Positions 1 to 12,926 are shown, counted from the stretch's first letter. The stretch: 64,000 nucleotides of DNA from Microcebus murinus (GCF_040939455.1 NC_134116.1:72309900-72373899); one strand, 5' to 3'. Numbers and translations are program-made. Notes: generated by a model from the sequence alone, not told the origin.

Positions 1-52
1 CTCTGCTTCCCCCCGGAAACTAGACTGAGGTACCTAACAGGCTGGTCTCTAA

Positions 53-392
53 TTATTTTTTGTTTTGGGATTTTTTTTTAGACTATTACAGGCTACAGGA
101 GTTTTGGTTACTTAATTTGCTCTTGTACAGTTTGAGTCAAAGTTGTAAGTGTGCCCTTCACCCAAATAGCATGCATTGTACCAGTTAGGGGTGAATTTAC
201 CCTTCTCTTACCCACCCACCTACTTGATTTCCGTTGAGTTTTACTTCCATGTGTACACATACATGTTGATTGAGTCGTTCTAATTAAAAACATGGAATGC
301 TTCATGAATTTGCATGTCATCCTTGCACAGGGGCCATGTTAATTGGCCCTGTATTGTTCCAATTTTAGTGTGTGTGCTGCCGAAGCGAGCAC
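53..392 (-). mobile_element. U6 snRNA / L1 3'-end chimeric retrocopy with target-site duplication
   Basis: Read on the minus strand it is U6 snRNA (392-286), then an L1 3'-end segment (about 285-80), then an A-rich tail (79-53). It is bounded by an 11-bp direct repeat CTGGTCTCTAA at 42-52 and 392-402, with the C at 392 shared. The L1 part has the conserved primate L1 3' UTR phrase around GGTACAATGCATGCTATTTGGG. This is the known class of chimera formed when the L1 reverse transcriptase switches template from L1 RNA to U6 during integration. Confidence 0.85.
286..392 (-). pseudogene. RNU6-like: U6 snRNA pseudogene
   Basis: About 107 nt matching U6 from its 5' end GTGCTCGCTTCGGCAGCACA through the ACAGAGA-box region to the 3' T stretch. 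The ACAGAGA motif is altered (reads ACAGGGCC) and there are further differences, so it would not act in splicing. It forms the 5' half of the chimeric retrocopy, so it lacks its own U6 promoter. Confidence 0.9.
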
Positions 393-402
393 TGGTCTCT
401 AA

Positions 403-1589
403 CTGTTGACGGTTGTTAATGGGCAGCTTAGGGCTGGGGTCCCAGGACACCGGGCCTGACTCCGGTCTGTCTCCCCAGCCGAGTCATGTAGCCAAGTGAA
501 AGCAGGACCCCACATTTTCTAGACCTTTCCTGCATTACTGGAAGGCCCCAAAGTGTCTCGCACTCCTCCACTCTCTGGAACTGGCTGCTGAAGGCAAAAT
601 TTCCTCTCCAGTGGTCAAGCTCGAAGAAACCCAGACACAGAAGACCACCTGAGAGTAACTACAGCATTCGAAATACGCTTTCAATATTTGCAAATCATTC
701 ATTTCTTAGCAGACAAAGGCCTCGATGGAAAGAGTGATTTCTCTCCCCCAGCCGGTCAATGATGCCTTTGATGGATCACTTCTTTATTTGGTTTTCAGAT
801 TGCATTTCACAAAATCACCTCAGGGGCAAATCACTCCAAATGAAATCATTAATAAGAGCAGATAAAACCATAGCAACTTTGAAAGCGATCCCTGAAGGTC
901 ACCGCCAGCTAAAACTCAATTCCTTTTCTAAATCTCCTGGAAAGGAAGTTCCTGGGAGCATGAACTACCCGCCTGGTTTGCCCACCTCCCTGGCTGGCCA
1001 CCCTTGGTGCTGCTTGGAAGAGAACAGTTTCTAGAAATAAATAATTTTTAAAAAAGGAATAAAACCAGGCAAAAGGAAAATAGCCATCAAGGGTCAGATT
1101 TCTTCCAAGAAAGAGTTTCCTGCTGACCAAGGGCAGGGTTGAAGCAGCACTGCCGGAGACCCCCACGGAGGAGGAAAGAAAGGAAGTAGTTTGCTCTGAG
1201 CCCCAAGCAAGGTTGGGGGGACAAAAGTGTGACTGTCCCCAGCAAAGGCAGCCTCTGAGCTGATAACCTGTTCCTGTCTGCAGCCTAGAGGGACACTAAT
1301 AAGAACTGGCAAGTTGCCAGTATCCCATTTATTGGCCCATTAATAATTCCTCTGGAGTCCCAGGGTAGCTATTTGGCTTCAAATAGCTCACAAAAATTAC
1401 CACTGAGATTTCTTTACTCTTTCTGACATTTCATAAGGGCAGAGGCAGAAATTCACCCTGGAGACTCTTGGGGCTGACCCTGGAGACTGGGGGTTAATTT
1501 TCTCCTAATCCACAAGAGCCTGGTCCACCCCAACCTGCCTCCCGGCTGGGCCCTGCCCACTTGCATGTGGTGTACTGAGGGCCTTGCAT
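403..1589. other. Intergenic, no gene recognised
   Basis: Mixed-composition unique sequence. The open frames seen on both strands overlap one another and resemble no family I know. Confidence 0.6.
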
Positions 1590-1997
<408 letters not shown>

Positions 1998-2074
1998 TCA
2001 AAACGATTCATATGCACCTTAGTAAGCGTGGCTGTCATTCATTCGTGAGAATTGCCCTGACAAAATAATCAGAT

Positions 2075-2275
2075 ATGTGCACAGCTTGCAAACACCCATG
2101 TTTGCTGCAGCATTGCTTATAAAGACAAAAACTGGAAACAAACCAAACGTGCCAAAGCAATGTTTGAGTGCCTACTATGTGACACTGAGAAAATAAAAGC
2201 GACAAAACATATAAAGTCCTAAAAACAGGGTTCATGTTGGGTGGTGGAATATTACGTAGCCATTTCTGAAATACC
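2075..2275 (+). mobile_element. Old L1 relic (ORF2 3' end)
   Basis: Phrases such as GTTTGCTGCAGCATTGCTTAT, AAACTGGAAACAAACC and GGTGGAATATTACGTAGCC match the 3' end of L1 ORF2. The order is interrupted in the middle, so it is rearranged and decayed. Confidence 0.5.
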
Positions 2276-3180
2276 TCTTTTAAAAAAACCCACTCTTAGA
2301 GGCCTATCCCCTGCCTTCTGGGTCGGCTCAATTACTGTGACCTTCTCCAGGCAAGCCGTTCGTGCAGGCTGCTAGTCTGGGGACACTTCCCTTTGCTAAA
2401 CAAACAAGCAAACACGGAAGGGCCTCAGCCGCTGGGGCGCGTTGGAACCGCGTGGGGAATGAATCGGTGGCTCCCAGGGCTTGAGCCGTCTGCACGATGA
2501 CTGCCACTGTCACTTCCTCCCACCCTTCCCATCCCCCGAGGCCTGGTCCCCTCAATCTCAGGGGCATGTGACCCTGCTCCTAACGACCAGGCATTCAGCA
2601 GATTTATGTCACCGTATCCATTTTTTTTTTTTTTTAACTAAAAGGAAGACAGATTAGATAAGCACCTTCCGTTTAAGCCAAATGTAAGTTTACTCAACTG
2701 CAGCCACAAGAAAGGTAATGAATTCTGGAGAGGGGCCTTCCAGAGAACACAGCAATATTATCTCGCCAGCCCAGGGCTGGGGTCGACCGCTGCCCTCAAT
2801 GCCTGATGGCTGTCCATGAATCATCGCTTGGCTCAGTAGCATTGTCCAAGCAGAGCAAAGTCACTCAAGCGACATTTCTTATAATCATGGCAAGTGGTCA
2901 GTGGCTGCCTTTAAATAAAAGAAAAAAAAAACATAGAAATACATTCCACAGCCAGACGAATGGCCCTTCTCTGGGTGTCACAGCACAGCGGGGGCCAAAA
3001 GTGTCAGCCCAGCCAAATGTGACCCCGTTGATTTCTTATCCATTCCCTTCCTTGACCACTTAGACTTGTCCCCCTGCCCCAGCATCCCGGGGGGGGGGCG
3101 GGGAGTAGGAGGAAATTTTTAAGGTGATAGATATGTCGATGGCATTGGTCGTGGCGATGGTTTCACAGGTACATGGTGTA
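2276..3180. other. Intergenic, no gene recognised
   Basis: GC-richer unique sequence with a poly-T run near 2621-2635. No repeat family or conserved coding frame is apparent. Confidence 0.55.
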
Positions 3181-3182
3181 TA

Positions 3183-3503
3183 CAGTTGCTCTTCCATATC
3201 TGAGGGAGATCGGTTCCAAGACCCCTGCAGACACCAAAATCCACAGAGTCTGAAGTCCCTTATGGCATAGAAAATGACGTAGTATTTGCATATAACCTGC
3301 ACTCATCCTCTTGTGTACTTTAAGTCACCTCTAAATTACTTATAAACTTAATACAATATAAGTGATACGTAAATAGTTGCTATATTGCATTATTTTTATT
3401 TCTATCATTTTTTATTATTGTATTGTTATTATTATTTTGAATGTGTTTGATCTGAGGTTGGTTGAGCCTCCAAATGTAGAACTCACAAACACAGAGGGCC
3501 ACT
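3183..3503 (+). mobile_element. MER2 (Tigger-type) DNA transposon relic
   Basis: It begins CAGTTGCTCTTCC and ends GAGGGCCACTT, degraded copies of the MER2 terminal repeats. The interior matches MER2 (phrase around AGTATTTGCATATAACCTGC). TA dinucleotides flank both ends (3181-3182 and 3504-3505), as expected for TcMar-Tigger elements. Confidence 0.8.
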
Positions 3504-3799
3504 TACCTCCAAACTCATCAAATTGCAGGCATTATATATGTGCAGCTCTTTGTATCTATTTCATGCCTCAAAAAGTGGGTTTAAGACAGAAAAAGAAAGA
3601 TTTTACATAAAATTGATAGCAGATATCACATCAGAATTAGAGCTAAGTTATGCCCAACATTCCGTACCAAACTGCACATGAAAAAGCAACTGTTTGTTAA
3701 ATCTACCTTTGCTTACAAATATCAAGAAATATAAGAATGAGAATTTATTATTAATAAGAAAGAGAAATAATTGAGGTATCTGTTTTTAAAAGGTTTCTA

Positions 3800-4138
<339 letters not shown>

Positions 4139-4150
4139 AAAAGGTTTCTA

Positions 4151-5950
4151 AGTGCCATGAGGAAGCATGAACAAGTCCCTATATGGATTTTAGGGAAAGA
4201 AGGGACGGTTTCTGGACGGGGACAATCAGGAAAGACTCCAGGTAGGCACAAGCCCTTGGGCAGGGCCCTCAAGAACAGGACGGATCTGCACAGGCAGAGG
4301 CGGAGTGAGACAGCATCCACACCAGAGGAAAACCAGAGCAAAGATCGCCTGGTAAGAAAGTGTGTTCCGGGGACACAAGTCATCGCGGGAAGTCCTCAGG
4401 ACAGGGTTTGTGCAACGTAGTGGCAGGTGACACGGCTGGAAAAAGAGACATTTTGTAAAGCTCACCAGCCTGCTATGACTGAAGACATTTCATCAAACCT
4501 CAGACGCCACAGATTACAAAGCACATCAGCATTTTACATCCCAACGCTGCCAATTAAATTACAACAAGCTGTTCACTGGAAGAGGTGGCCCAATTTCAAA
4601 GATGTTAAAATGCACCCAAAAACACGTCTCGGAACTGACCAAATCTCAGTAAGCGAGGACATCGGAGCAGCGCGGCCGGGAGGAGGAAGCTCGAAGGATA
4701 ATTTCAATAAAGCAAGCTCGGCTGGCTTAGGAGGAGGAGAATTTGGTCTGGTATCACAGGCACAAGTGAGGCAAATGTTCGGCACCCCTAACACCCCAGC
4801 GCCACAGCAGCTGGGCCCCGCAGCCCTGCTTGGGCTGTGCAGCCTGACCCCGCCTCCTCCTCCTTGCCCCAGCTGTAGCAAACTGCTCCCCGCCGCCCGT
4901 GCAGGGCAGGGAGAGGGCAGAGACCGAGAAGGATCGTGTGCTGCCTCCTCCCAGGACAGGCAGCCCACGCCTGACTGCCACGCCGAGAAGAGCGCCAGCG
5001 TGATCTGCACCCTTGGTTCACTGTGCACAGCTTATGAAACGGGGGTGGCCAACACGCTGTTTCTTAACCATGCGTTTCCTAAGGGCACCGAAGGGGCTTT
5101 TTGCCATTTCCATCCTTATGGTAAGAAAAAGAACCTTACCGTTCCGACTTTGAAGCCCAGAGAAACCTATGGATTGAGTTTTCAAGAATCATCATTAGAT
5201 AGAAAAATGAAGCGGTGGACCTTAATTTTAGAGCAGAAAACACCCCTTCTGAGTCACCACTGGACACACACAAAAGGTGAGACAGTGAGACATTTGTAGG
5301 AGAACAATAGACATTACTACTCATTCTGAGATGATAGCTGTCATGAGATTTTTAAACATAATCTACAAATGGGTGGTTTTCAATTTACTTTCTGCAAGTT
5401 TTCTGCTGGCTATACATTTGTCTACAGTGACATTAGAAGCAGCAAACCAAGGACTTACATGCATATTTCATTAGTAGATAATTACATTCCTTATAATTGG
5501 TTTCTAAATCAGACCATTTCACACAATTATGGTGTTTTCTTTGCCTATTCAGTCAATCGAAAAGATAGTAAGAAAGTTCTTTGTTATGAAAAGGGCATAT
5601 TCTTAACCTCTATTATGGAGTGGAGGAGATAAACGAAAATAAAAATACAACTATTTTGCATACACAGAATACTCCTCATTAAAATGCATCCTAGAATCAA
5701 AAGAAGAAGAAGACTACAAAGGCGTTTCTAAATATATCAGGAGTAACAAAATACCAAGAGGGGAATTTGATGGCGAGGGCAGATATTTTTAAAAATCAAT
5801 AATGAAGTCATGCTGCTTAAATGCCAAAATCATTTTTCACCCAAATGAAAAGAGAAAATTGGGCCGTAATGAAGGCCACAGAATAACTACTAACAAAGGA
5901 GCTACATTAGAAAAATGTACTTAGAAAATATTAGGGTATTTATTCCTGTA
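4151..5950. other. Intergenic with one long open frame, no gene recognised
   Basis: It holds an uninterrupted plus-strand frame at 4427-5299 (first ATG 4475, 274 codons from there). The translation has no recognisable domain and mixes Pro/Gly/Ser-rich and ordinary stretches. The part before ~4290 looks like degraded minus-strand L2. After 5300 it is AT-rich unique sequence. Confidence 0.4.
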
Positions 5951-5954
5951 TTGA

Positions 5955-6060
5955 TTGATTCAACAGACATTTCCTGAGCACTGTGCTAGTGCTGAGGACA
6001 AAATAGTGAGTATTAAAAAAAAATTCTCAGCACTGCAGGGGCTTAGTGTTGACCCCTGGG
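5955..6060 (-). mobile_element. L2 3'-end fragment
   Basis: The phrase ATTGATTCAACAGACATTTCC and then GAGCACTGTGCTAGTGCTGAGG is the reverse complement of the L2 3' terminus. Confidence 0.55.
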
Positions 6061-6063
6061 CTT

Positions 6064-6096
<33 letters not shown>
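6064..6096 (+). repeat. (CA)n microsatellite
   Basis: About 16 CA dinucleotides, uninterrupted. Uninterrupted repeats like this are often length-polymorphic. Confidence 0.97.
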
Positions 6097-6097
<1 letters not shown>

Positions 6098-6164
6098 CTT
6101 AATGAGGCAGCACCTTGGGGTGCAGGGGAAGCTCCCCTCAAGAAGGTGTACAACAACAGTTAAA

Positions 6165-6365
6165 AGCATAGACTATGTGTAAACCCCACCTCTACTAAGC
6201 AACTTTTGGCAATTAACTCTCTTTCTGGCCTCAGTTTCCCCATCTGTAAACTGAAGGTAATACAAATATACCTATCTCATAGGGGTGTCGTAAGGACTCC
6301 ACAAATTAATATATGTAAAGCACTTAAAACAGTGCTGGGTTATTGTAGTGTTAACTATTATGGTA
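6165..6365 (+). mobile_element. MIR SINE
   Basis: MIR core and tail: GGCCTCAGTTTCCCCATCTGT, then CATAGGGGTGTCGTAAGGA, then TGTAAAGCACTTAAAACAGTG. Confidence 0.75.
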
Positions 6366-6840
6366 TTATCCTTTCTGACTTCTTTACAGCTCTCCTTCAA
6401 GAGTATTAAAATGGAGCTGTTATGGAGCTTTTCTAGGGAAGCCCTGGACATTTTTAACTTTCTCCAGTTCTCTGGGCCCACCTGCGTTAACCTCTGGGTT
6501 TAATTGTAAAATACAAGCCCCAGCCTTGGCCAATAGCAGGTGTCCAATTCATGTTATTCCCTTTTCTACTCCCTCCTTAAAACACTGCCTCTTCCCAACA
6601 GCACCCCACGGGACTCTGCTGCCAGAATGTCCTAATCCCTCTGTCCCCATTTGGGGAAGGGGGACTATGTTCATGGATAGGACTTTCTTAATTTAAAGTT
6701 TCCCCTCATACATTTTTCTTATATTGCTGGTGTCTTTCCACCTCTGATACAGTAGAGATTAGTGTGAGATGGTGTCTGTCTTAGCCCAAAATTTGGTATA
6801 TAGATTTTATAAATTATATAAATAAAATGTCACTATTTTC

Positions 6841-7910
6841 TTTTTTCTCTGTTTTTATTTATTTATTTTTGTTTTGGCATATTATGGGGGTACAGATTTT
6901 AAGGTTTCAATAAATGCCCTTTCCCCCTCTCCCCCCACACAAGTCTGAGTCTCCAGCATGACCATCCCCCAGATGGTGCAAGTCTCACTCATTATGTATG
7001 AATATACCCGCCCCCCTCCCTCCCTGCCCAATATCCTATTACTGTAGTACCTATGTGTCCACTTAGGTGCTGCTAACCAGTTTGCTGGTGAGTATATGTG
7101 GTGCTTGTTTTTCCATTCTTGGGATACTTCACTTAGTAGTATGGGTTCCAGCTCTAACCAGGAAAATATAAGATGTGCTATATCACCATTGTTTCTTAGA
7201 GCTGAATAGTACTCCATGGTATACATATACCACATTTTATTAATCTATTCTTGGATTGATGAGTACTTGGCTGTTTCCAAAGCCTTGCGATTATGAATTG
7301 TGCTGCTATAAACATTCGAGTGCAGGTGTCTTTTTTGTAGAGTATCATTGGATCTTTTGGGTAGATGCCCAGTAATGGGATTGCTGGATCAAATGGTAGA
7401 TTCAGTTGTATCGCTTTAAGGTATCTCCATATTGCTTTCCACAGAGGTTGAACTAGTTTGCAGTCCCACCAGCAGTGTAGGAGTGTTCCTCTCTCTCCGC
7501 ATCCACGCCAGCATTTGTTATTTGGAGACTTTTTGATAAAGGCCATTCTCACTGGAGTTAAGTGATATCTCATTGTGGTTTTGATTTGCATTTCCCTGAT
7601 GATTAGAGATGTTGAGCATTTTTTCATATGTTTGTTGGCCATTCTTCTGTCTTCTTTAGAAAAGTTTCCGTTCAAGTCCTTTGCCCACTTTTTAATAGGG
7701 TTATTTGATTTTTTTTCTTGCTGATTTTCATGAGTTCTAAGTGTATTCTAGTTATCAGCCCCTTATCGGATGCATAGGATGCAAAAATTTTCTCCCATTC
7801 TGTAGGTTGTCTGTTTACTTTCATGACTGTTTCTTTGGCTGTGCAGAAGCTTTTTAGTTTGATCATGTCCCATTTATTTATTTTTCTTGCTGCTGTGATT
7901 GCCTTTGGGG
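6841..7910 (-). mobile_element. 5'-truncated L1 with 16-bp target-site duplication
   Basis: About 1070 bp carrying the end of ORF2 and a short 3' UTR in minus orientation; the A tail is the T-rich run at 6841-6872. The direct repeat AAATGTCACTATTTTC at 6825-6840 and 7911-7926 is perfect. Minus-strand translation of 7675-7196 shows the C-terminal cysteine motif ([18 protein letters not shown]), and downstream the frame is broken by at least one indel near 7256-7265. Sequence is close to the 3' arm of the L1 at 45-49 kb, so both come from related young subfamilies. Confidence 0.93.
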
Positions 7911-7926
7911 AAATGTCACTATTTTC

Positions 7927-9210
7927 CAGACAGGTTTGAGGACCATCATTTCAAGGTGCAGGAATGGGTATTAGAGGCACGACTCCTGTGGGCATTTTGT
8001 GATGCAAAGGAAAGGGGAAGAGGAAGAATTAGATGGACTCAGAGATTACAAAAGGCAGCAACTTTGGGGGGCTGTTTGAAGAAGGGAGGAAAATTGCAGA
8101 AATCAATGGGACATGTATTTTGAGTGAGGCGATCAGAGCAGAGAATCCAGTGGGCGAGAATTTCAGGTGGGAGGGAGCCTTCCTGGGAGCTGTCTAGTTG
8201 GCCGACTTGGCCAATGCTCCAGCCACACACCCCCACCCACAGGCCATCAGGGAGGGAGAGGCAGAGGGGACAGGTCAACAGGAGGGACAGTGATGCTGGC
8301 GGGTCTGATACTAACTTTTAACATGGCTCTACCATCCAGAGCAGTGGCTCATGCTCAGAAAATGCAGCACATGCTGAGCAGGGCTGCTGCGGAGCCGCTG
8401 GGGGCGAAGGTGAAATGCCCCGCAACAGAAGGGACGGCCGCCGGTCTCTGTGCCCAGCTCCCTGGCAGAGAGCCTCTATGCAGTAAGGTCCTCAGTCACC
8501 TGCATGCACCACCCAGGGGGGACACAAAGAGCACAGCAGGAGTGTCCTACCCTAAGAACAGAGGACACACCAGGAGGAGAATGAAGTTCGCAACTTGGTG
8601 GCATTTTTCTCCCAGGATGGATGCAGACGGTATGTCACCTTGCTCAAAGACAAAGTCTGCAGTAGGGAGAGGATAAAGGAGCCCACGGAAAACGCGCACA
8701 AGCCCTGCTTTGCAGGCTCACTTCGGAGGCTCCCCGAGGTCGGGACACTGCTGTGGACTTGGACGACATCTAGCACTGGAGCACTGGCTCCGGTGCCCAA
8801 CTCCAGCTCTCACTTTGTCCTCCAGCCGTGCCCCGCCATCAGCCCTTCACTGCCCCTTAAAATGCCACACAGCTGCGGCCATCACTTGTCACTTGACCTC
8901 CCACCCCCACCAATCTGTCCCCTAACCCCCGTCATCCTGACCCGTCCTTCATGTGTTTCTCAGCTCCTGTTCTAGACAAGGATTGAAATTGAGACTCTTA
9001 TTTAAGAAAACAAGACAAGAAAAAGACCATGCCAGGCTCTGCGCACCTAGGCGGGTCCTAGCATCCTAGGAGATGACACTGTCGCTCCAGTGACGCTGCA
9101 TCTGCCTAAAGCGCACTCAGCTCTCCTCTGCGGATTCACCTTCAAACACTTGTCACGCACAAAAGGACACTCTTGCCATTGTGTTGTGTCAGAAACACAC
9201 TCACCCAGAT
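7927..9210. other. Intergenic, no gene recognised
   Basis: Relatively GC-rich unique sequence. Several overlapping frames occur on both strands (e.g. 8167-8676 plus), but none resembles a known family and none is flanked by convincing splice sites. Confidence 0.5.
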
Positions 9211-9214
9211 TAAT

Positions 9215-9420
9215 GCAAAGAGCACCTGGCTTGGAATCCAATGACCTGGCTTTTTGCCTTGGAGTCACTGCTACGTACTAACTTTGTCAGGTCAGACTTA
9301 AACTCACAAGGCCTCTGGACCTTCATTTCTGGGGGAAATAGTAATCCTTGCTGCAGCTTGTAGGATTTTGTGAGGATCAAGTATACAAAAAGGTACATTT
9401 AATGCCACAGAGCGTAATAC
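9215..9420 (+). mobile_element. MIR SINE, degraded
   Basis: Phrases around AGAGCACCTGGCTTGGAATCC and TTTGTGAGGATCAAGTATACA follow the MIR order from 5' end to tail. Confidence 0.6.
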
Positions 9421-9509
9421 CAGGTTTTTAAAATATTTTTCTCTCCTTTCGCAATTCACTCACTGGATATCTTGCCAACTGTCCACTGTCAACTCTGCTC
9501 TCTGGAGAA

Positions 9510-9605
9510 AACCTTCGTTCATTCATTCACTATGCACTTGGAACACAAAGATGAATGACACTAACTCTCTGTCCTCAAGGAGCCCATAGAAGAAAGAAGT
9601 AAGCA
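9510..9605 (-). mobile_element. L2 3'-end fragment
   Basis: CGTTCATTCATTCAC, then CACTTGGAACACAAAGATGAATGACA and CCTCAAGGAGCCCATAGAAG, is the L2 terminus in reverse. Confidence 0.5.
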
Positions 9606-9794
9606 GACAGGGTTGTGAATGGATGAATGAATAATGGAGTCAATGAGTGAATGTGGATTGAATGAAAGTCCTAAGAAAGACATCCACATGTGCTGGGAAA
9701 TGAGTAGTTCTGCAAATGTATGTATGTATGGAAACAGGAGATTCAGTGAAGATTTTTAAAAAGAAGATAGATGATTGCTGAACTGAATTAATTT

Positions 9795-10550
9795 GTTCTT
9801 TTTTTTCAGCTTTACTGAGGAATGGCTGATAAATAAAAATTGCATACATGTAAGGTATATAACATGATATTTTGATATATATACATATTGTGAGATGATT
9901 ATCAGTCAGGCTAACATGTCCATCACCTACCTAGTTACCGTGTGTGGTAACACTTGAGTCCTACTCCCTGAGCAAATTTCAAGTATACAATACTATTAAC
10001 TATAGCTACCAAGCTATACTTCAGGTATCCATAACTTACTCATCTTGCAACTGAAAGTCTGTGGCCTTTATTCCCACCCACACCCCCAGCCCCAGGAACC
10101 ACCATTCTACTCTCTATATACCTGAGCTCAATTTTTTTTCTTAGATTCCACATATAAATGAGATCATGCAATATTTGTCTTTCTGGGTCTTATTCTGGTT
10201 TATTTCACTTAGTCTAATGTCCTCCAGGCCAATCCATGTGGTTGCTAGTGTCAGGATATCCTTCTTTTTTAAGGTTGAATACTATTTCATTGTATATATA
10301 TTATATATATATGTCACATTTTCTTCAACCATTCATCCATTGAACACCTAGGTTATTTCCTAGTTAATCTTGGAAACTCTGAATAATGCTGCAATGAACA
10401 TGGAGTTAGGGTTTTAGATCACATGGTAGTTCTATTCTTAATCTTCTGCGGTACCTCCATACCGTTTTTCATAGTGGCTACACCAATTTACACTCCCGCC
10501 AATGGTGTATAAGGTTTCCCTTTTATCTACATCCTTACCAACACTTGAAG
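9795..10550 (-). mobile_element. Old L1 3'-end relic
   Basis: Minus-strand mammalian L1 3' UTR and ORF2 tail: CAGCTTTACTGAGGAATGGC, GGCTAACATGTCCATCACC, CATATAAATGAGATCATGCAA and AATGCTGCAATGAACATGG occur in order. Many substitutions; no open frame. Confidence 0.85.
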
Positions 10551-10870
10551 GATGAGAGCCAGGCATATGCTGAGCATAAGCTCTAGCAGAAGAGAGTTCT
10601 AAGGAAAAGAAATTGCATGTGCAAAGGCCCTGAGGCAGAACAAGCTTGGTGTGTTCTAGGAACCAAGAGAAGTATGGCTGGAGCGAGGGGGCCAGGGAGG
10701 AGAGGTATAAAATGTGCTCTGAGAGGTGGGCAAGTGTCAGGTTGTGCAGGGTCTTTAAGGCCATGGCAAGGAGTTGGAATTTTATTCCAAGTGCAGTAGA
10801 ACATGACTGAGGACATCTCCGTGGGTGTGATGGTGACATAATCAGATTTAAATGTTGGTTTCTATGGGAA
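10551..10870 (-). mobile_element. L2 body fragment
   Basis: GCAAAGGCCCTGAGGCAGAACAAG, GGGTCTTTAAGGCCATGGCAAGGAGTTGGA and AACATGACTGAGG are the reverse strand of L2 ORF2 upstream of its 3' end. Confidence 0.6.
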
Positions 10871-12924
10871 TAATGTATTATTAAAGCCATGAAACCTGTT
10901 AAAACGCTATAGTCATGCTTGCTTTGGCGGTACGTAAACTAAAATGGGAACAATATGGAGAGTGTTGTTTCGAGAGCCTGCAGCCAGACCTGCTCTTCCC
11001 AGTTCCAGAGCCAATGCCCTTCCCCTCTGCTCCGAAAGACACAGCTCCTTGCAGGTCATCCTGTACCAGAGAACCATTCTCTAGAGACAACCATTTTCAA
11101 AGTTCTGGCGGGGGCGGGGTGGGGGGGAGGGGGAAATGTTACTCTTATTTAAAACAAAAGAATAAAAACTGCTACATAGGCAGGAACTAGTTCTTTTTTT
11201 CCCTCTGCCTTTTAACATTATCCATGCAATGTACTCAGAGGTCCACAAGTCCCAGAGGTACATTCTGGTTCAAAGATGGTTTATGCTGCGTCACAGAGCA
11301 ATAGTGCTTGGCATTTGCAGTACTGGCCCGTCCTTCGCAAACAAATTGACACTGCAGTTGAGTCAAAGTGCCAATGACGCGGTTCTCTGCATGACACTGG
11401 GCCATCCAACCTGGCTCTGATCCGCTTGATGTAAGAACATGGTTTATACACAGGACCAAGACATGGAGAGAGGGAAGCCTCACCAGTTTCTTGGGGCGGG
11501 GGGTGGGGGGGGTGGGGGGGGTGGGGGAGTCATCTATCCACAAGAAATGGCAGAGCACCGGGCAGGAACCCCGGAGAAGGGCAATCTTTAAAGTGTCCTG
11601 GGCCAGCCCAAACTATTCTGGGTATTTCTTTGTTTTCAGTAGGTGCTACAGCTTTGCAATGCAAGCATAACTGTGTGTTGCTGAGCCTGAGTGATATACT
11701 ATATGGAAAAACCACCAAACGAAGAGGATATTAATTCATATACACCCTACGATGCAATTTCATGCTTTTATAAATTTAATGTTCCTACAATTAGGTCCAA
11801 CTTTTGCTGTAATTCTTTTCTCAGAGGGGGCATTATAATGTGCTGTCTAGGAGCCCATTTTCTCCCTGTGGCCATTATAAGCTAACTTAACTACATTAAG
11901 ACCCTGCTAAGAATGTATCTAGTAGTATAAAACTCAAGACCAAGAGCAGAAAATGATGTCTGCTTTGGATTCTGAAGTTGCCATTAGATACACGGCCACT
12001 TTCCTCAGCAAACACACACTACAGAGAACTTTTACTTTCATTTCATAAATAAACTGAATGATGAATTTGACATTTTCAACATGTTGAAAGGTGAACAATA
12101 ATAAAACTGGATGTCTGTTCCTCAAAGGGTTTATGAGTATTCACTTGGAAAAACAACTAAGTTCACCGCCTGCCTCTAGAGAGAGTTACCCATGTTTGAG
12201 GAGCTCAATTTAATCACTAACCAGCCCTCAGTCAGCCTGTACTGAGGACCTGTCAATACCCTGTGGTCATCAGGCCTCCTGGGGTCCCTGTCCCACCCGC
12301 ACCATGGTGGCCATGCCATGATGAGTGAGCCATGCCCGGGCTCAGGAGCTGCAGACGGGGACGTCCCCTGGGAAGTGACAGACGTCATGATTCCCTGCAA
12401 CAGAGGATCCAGTGAGAAAGTGATTTTTCTTTTAAGACATTTTTTTAATTAAAGAAAAAATGATGCTGAAGACAGAGCAAGGTTCCCGCGTCTGAAGCAG
12501 GGATGAGAAGAGGGGCAGCTGAACGAAGGTCAGGCGGACTCAGAAAGCAGCAGCAGGACCCAGGAAAGATGTGCTTTTTGTTTTGTTTTTTAAGAAAAGC
12601 GATTCCCAGATTACGTGACAGTAGCAGCTCTGGGCAGGGCATTCAGTTACCACAGAGCAAGAGAAAACGAAGGCTGAGAATTTTCTACACATCACAAGGG
12701 CTCAAGGGAGGGAGCTGTGAATACATGCCGGGTGAGACCGTATAGAACCGAATGGCTGCAAAATCAGGGAGCACGCAGAAGAGCAATCCCAGTGAGACCA
12801 CACTAGAAGAAGTGACGCCCTAGCCATGCTGACTAAGACGTCCGCCTGCCCCTCTGAGACTGGACGGTCACATGAGAACCCCACCGTGTTCTATCTGCAG
12901 GTTGCTGTGTTTAACTATGCTTGA

Positions 12925-12926
<2 letters not shown>
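10871..12926. other. Intergenic, no gene recognised
   Basis: Unique sequence with G-rich patches (11107-11132 and 11493-11528). I see no known gene, RNA or well-preserved mobile element. Confidence 0.5.
11493..11528 (+). repeat. G-rich tract, G-quadruplex-like
   Basis: A run of G tracts of 4 to 8 separated by single C or T residues; it satisfies the four-run G3+ rule several times over. Confidence 0.85.

Noticed and set aside
286..392. Functional U6 snRNA gene
   Set aside because: ACAGAGA region is altered, the copy sits within an L1 chimera and no upstream U6 promoter elements are visible.
4475..5299. A real protein gene in the 274-codon ATG frame
   Set aside because: No recognisable domain, no supporting splice or promoter context, and overlapping open frames on the other strand; reported only as a curiosity.
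6064..6096. CRISPR-like array
   Set aside because: Simple CA dinucleotide microsatellite in a vertebrate genome; other short repeats here are also microsatellites or transposon pieces.
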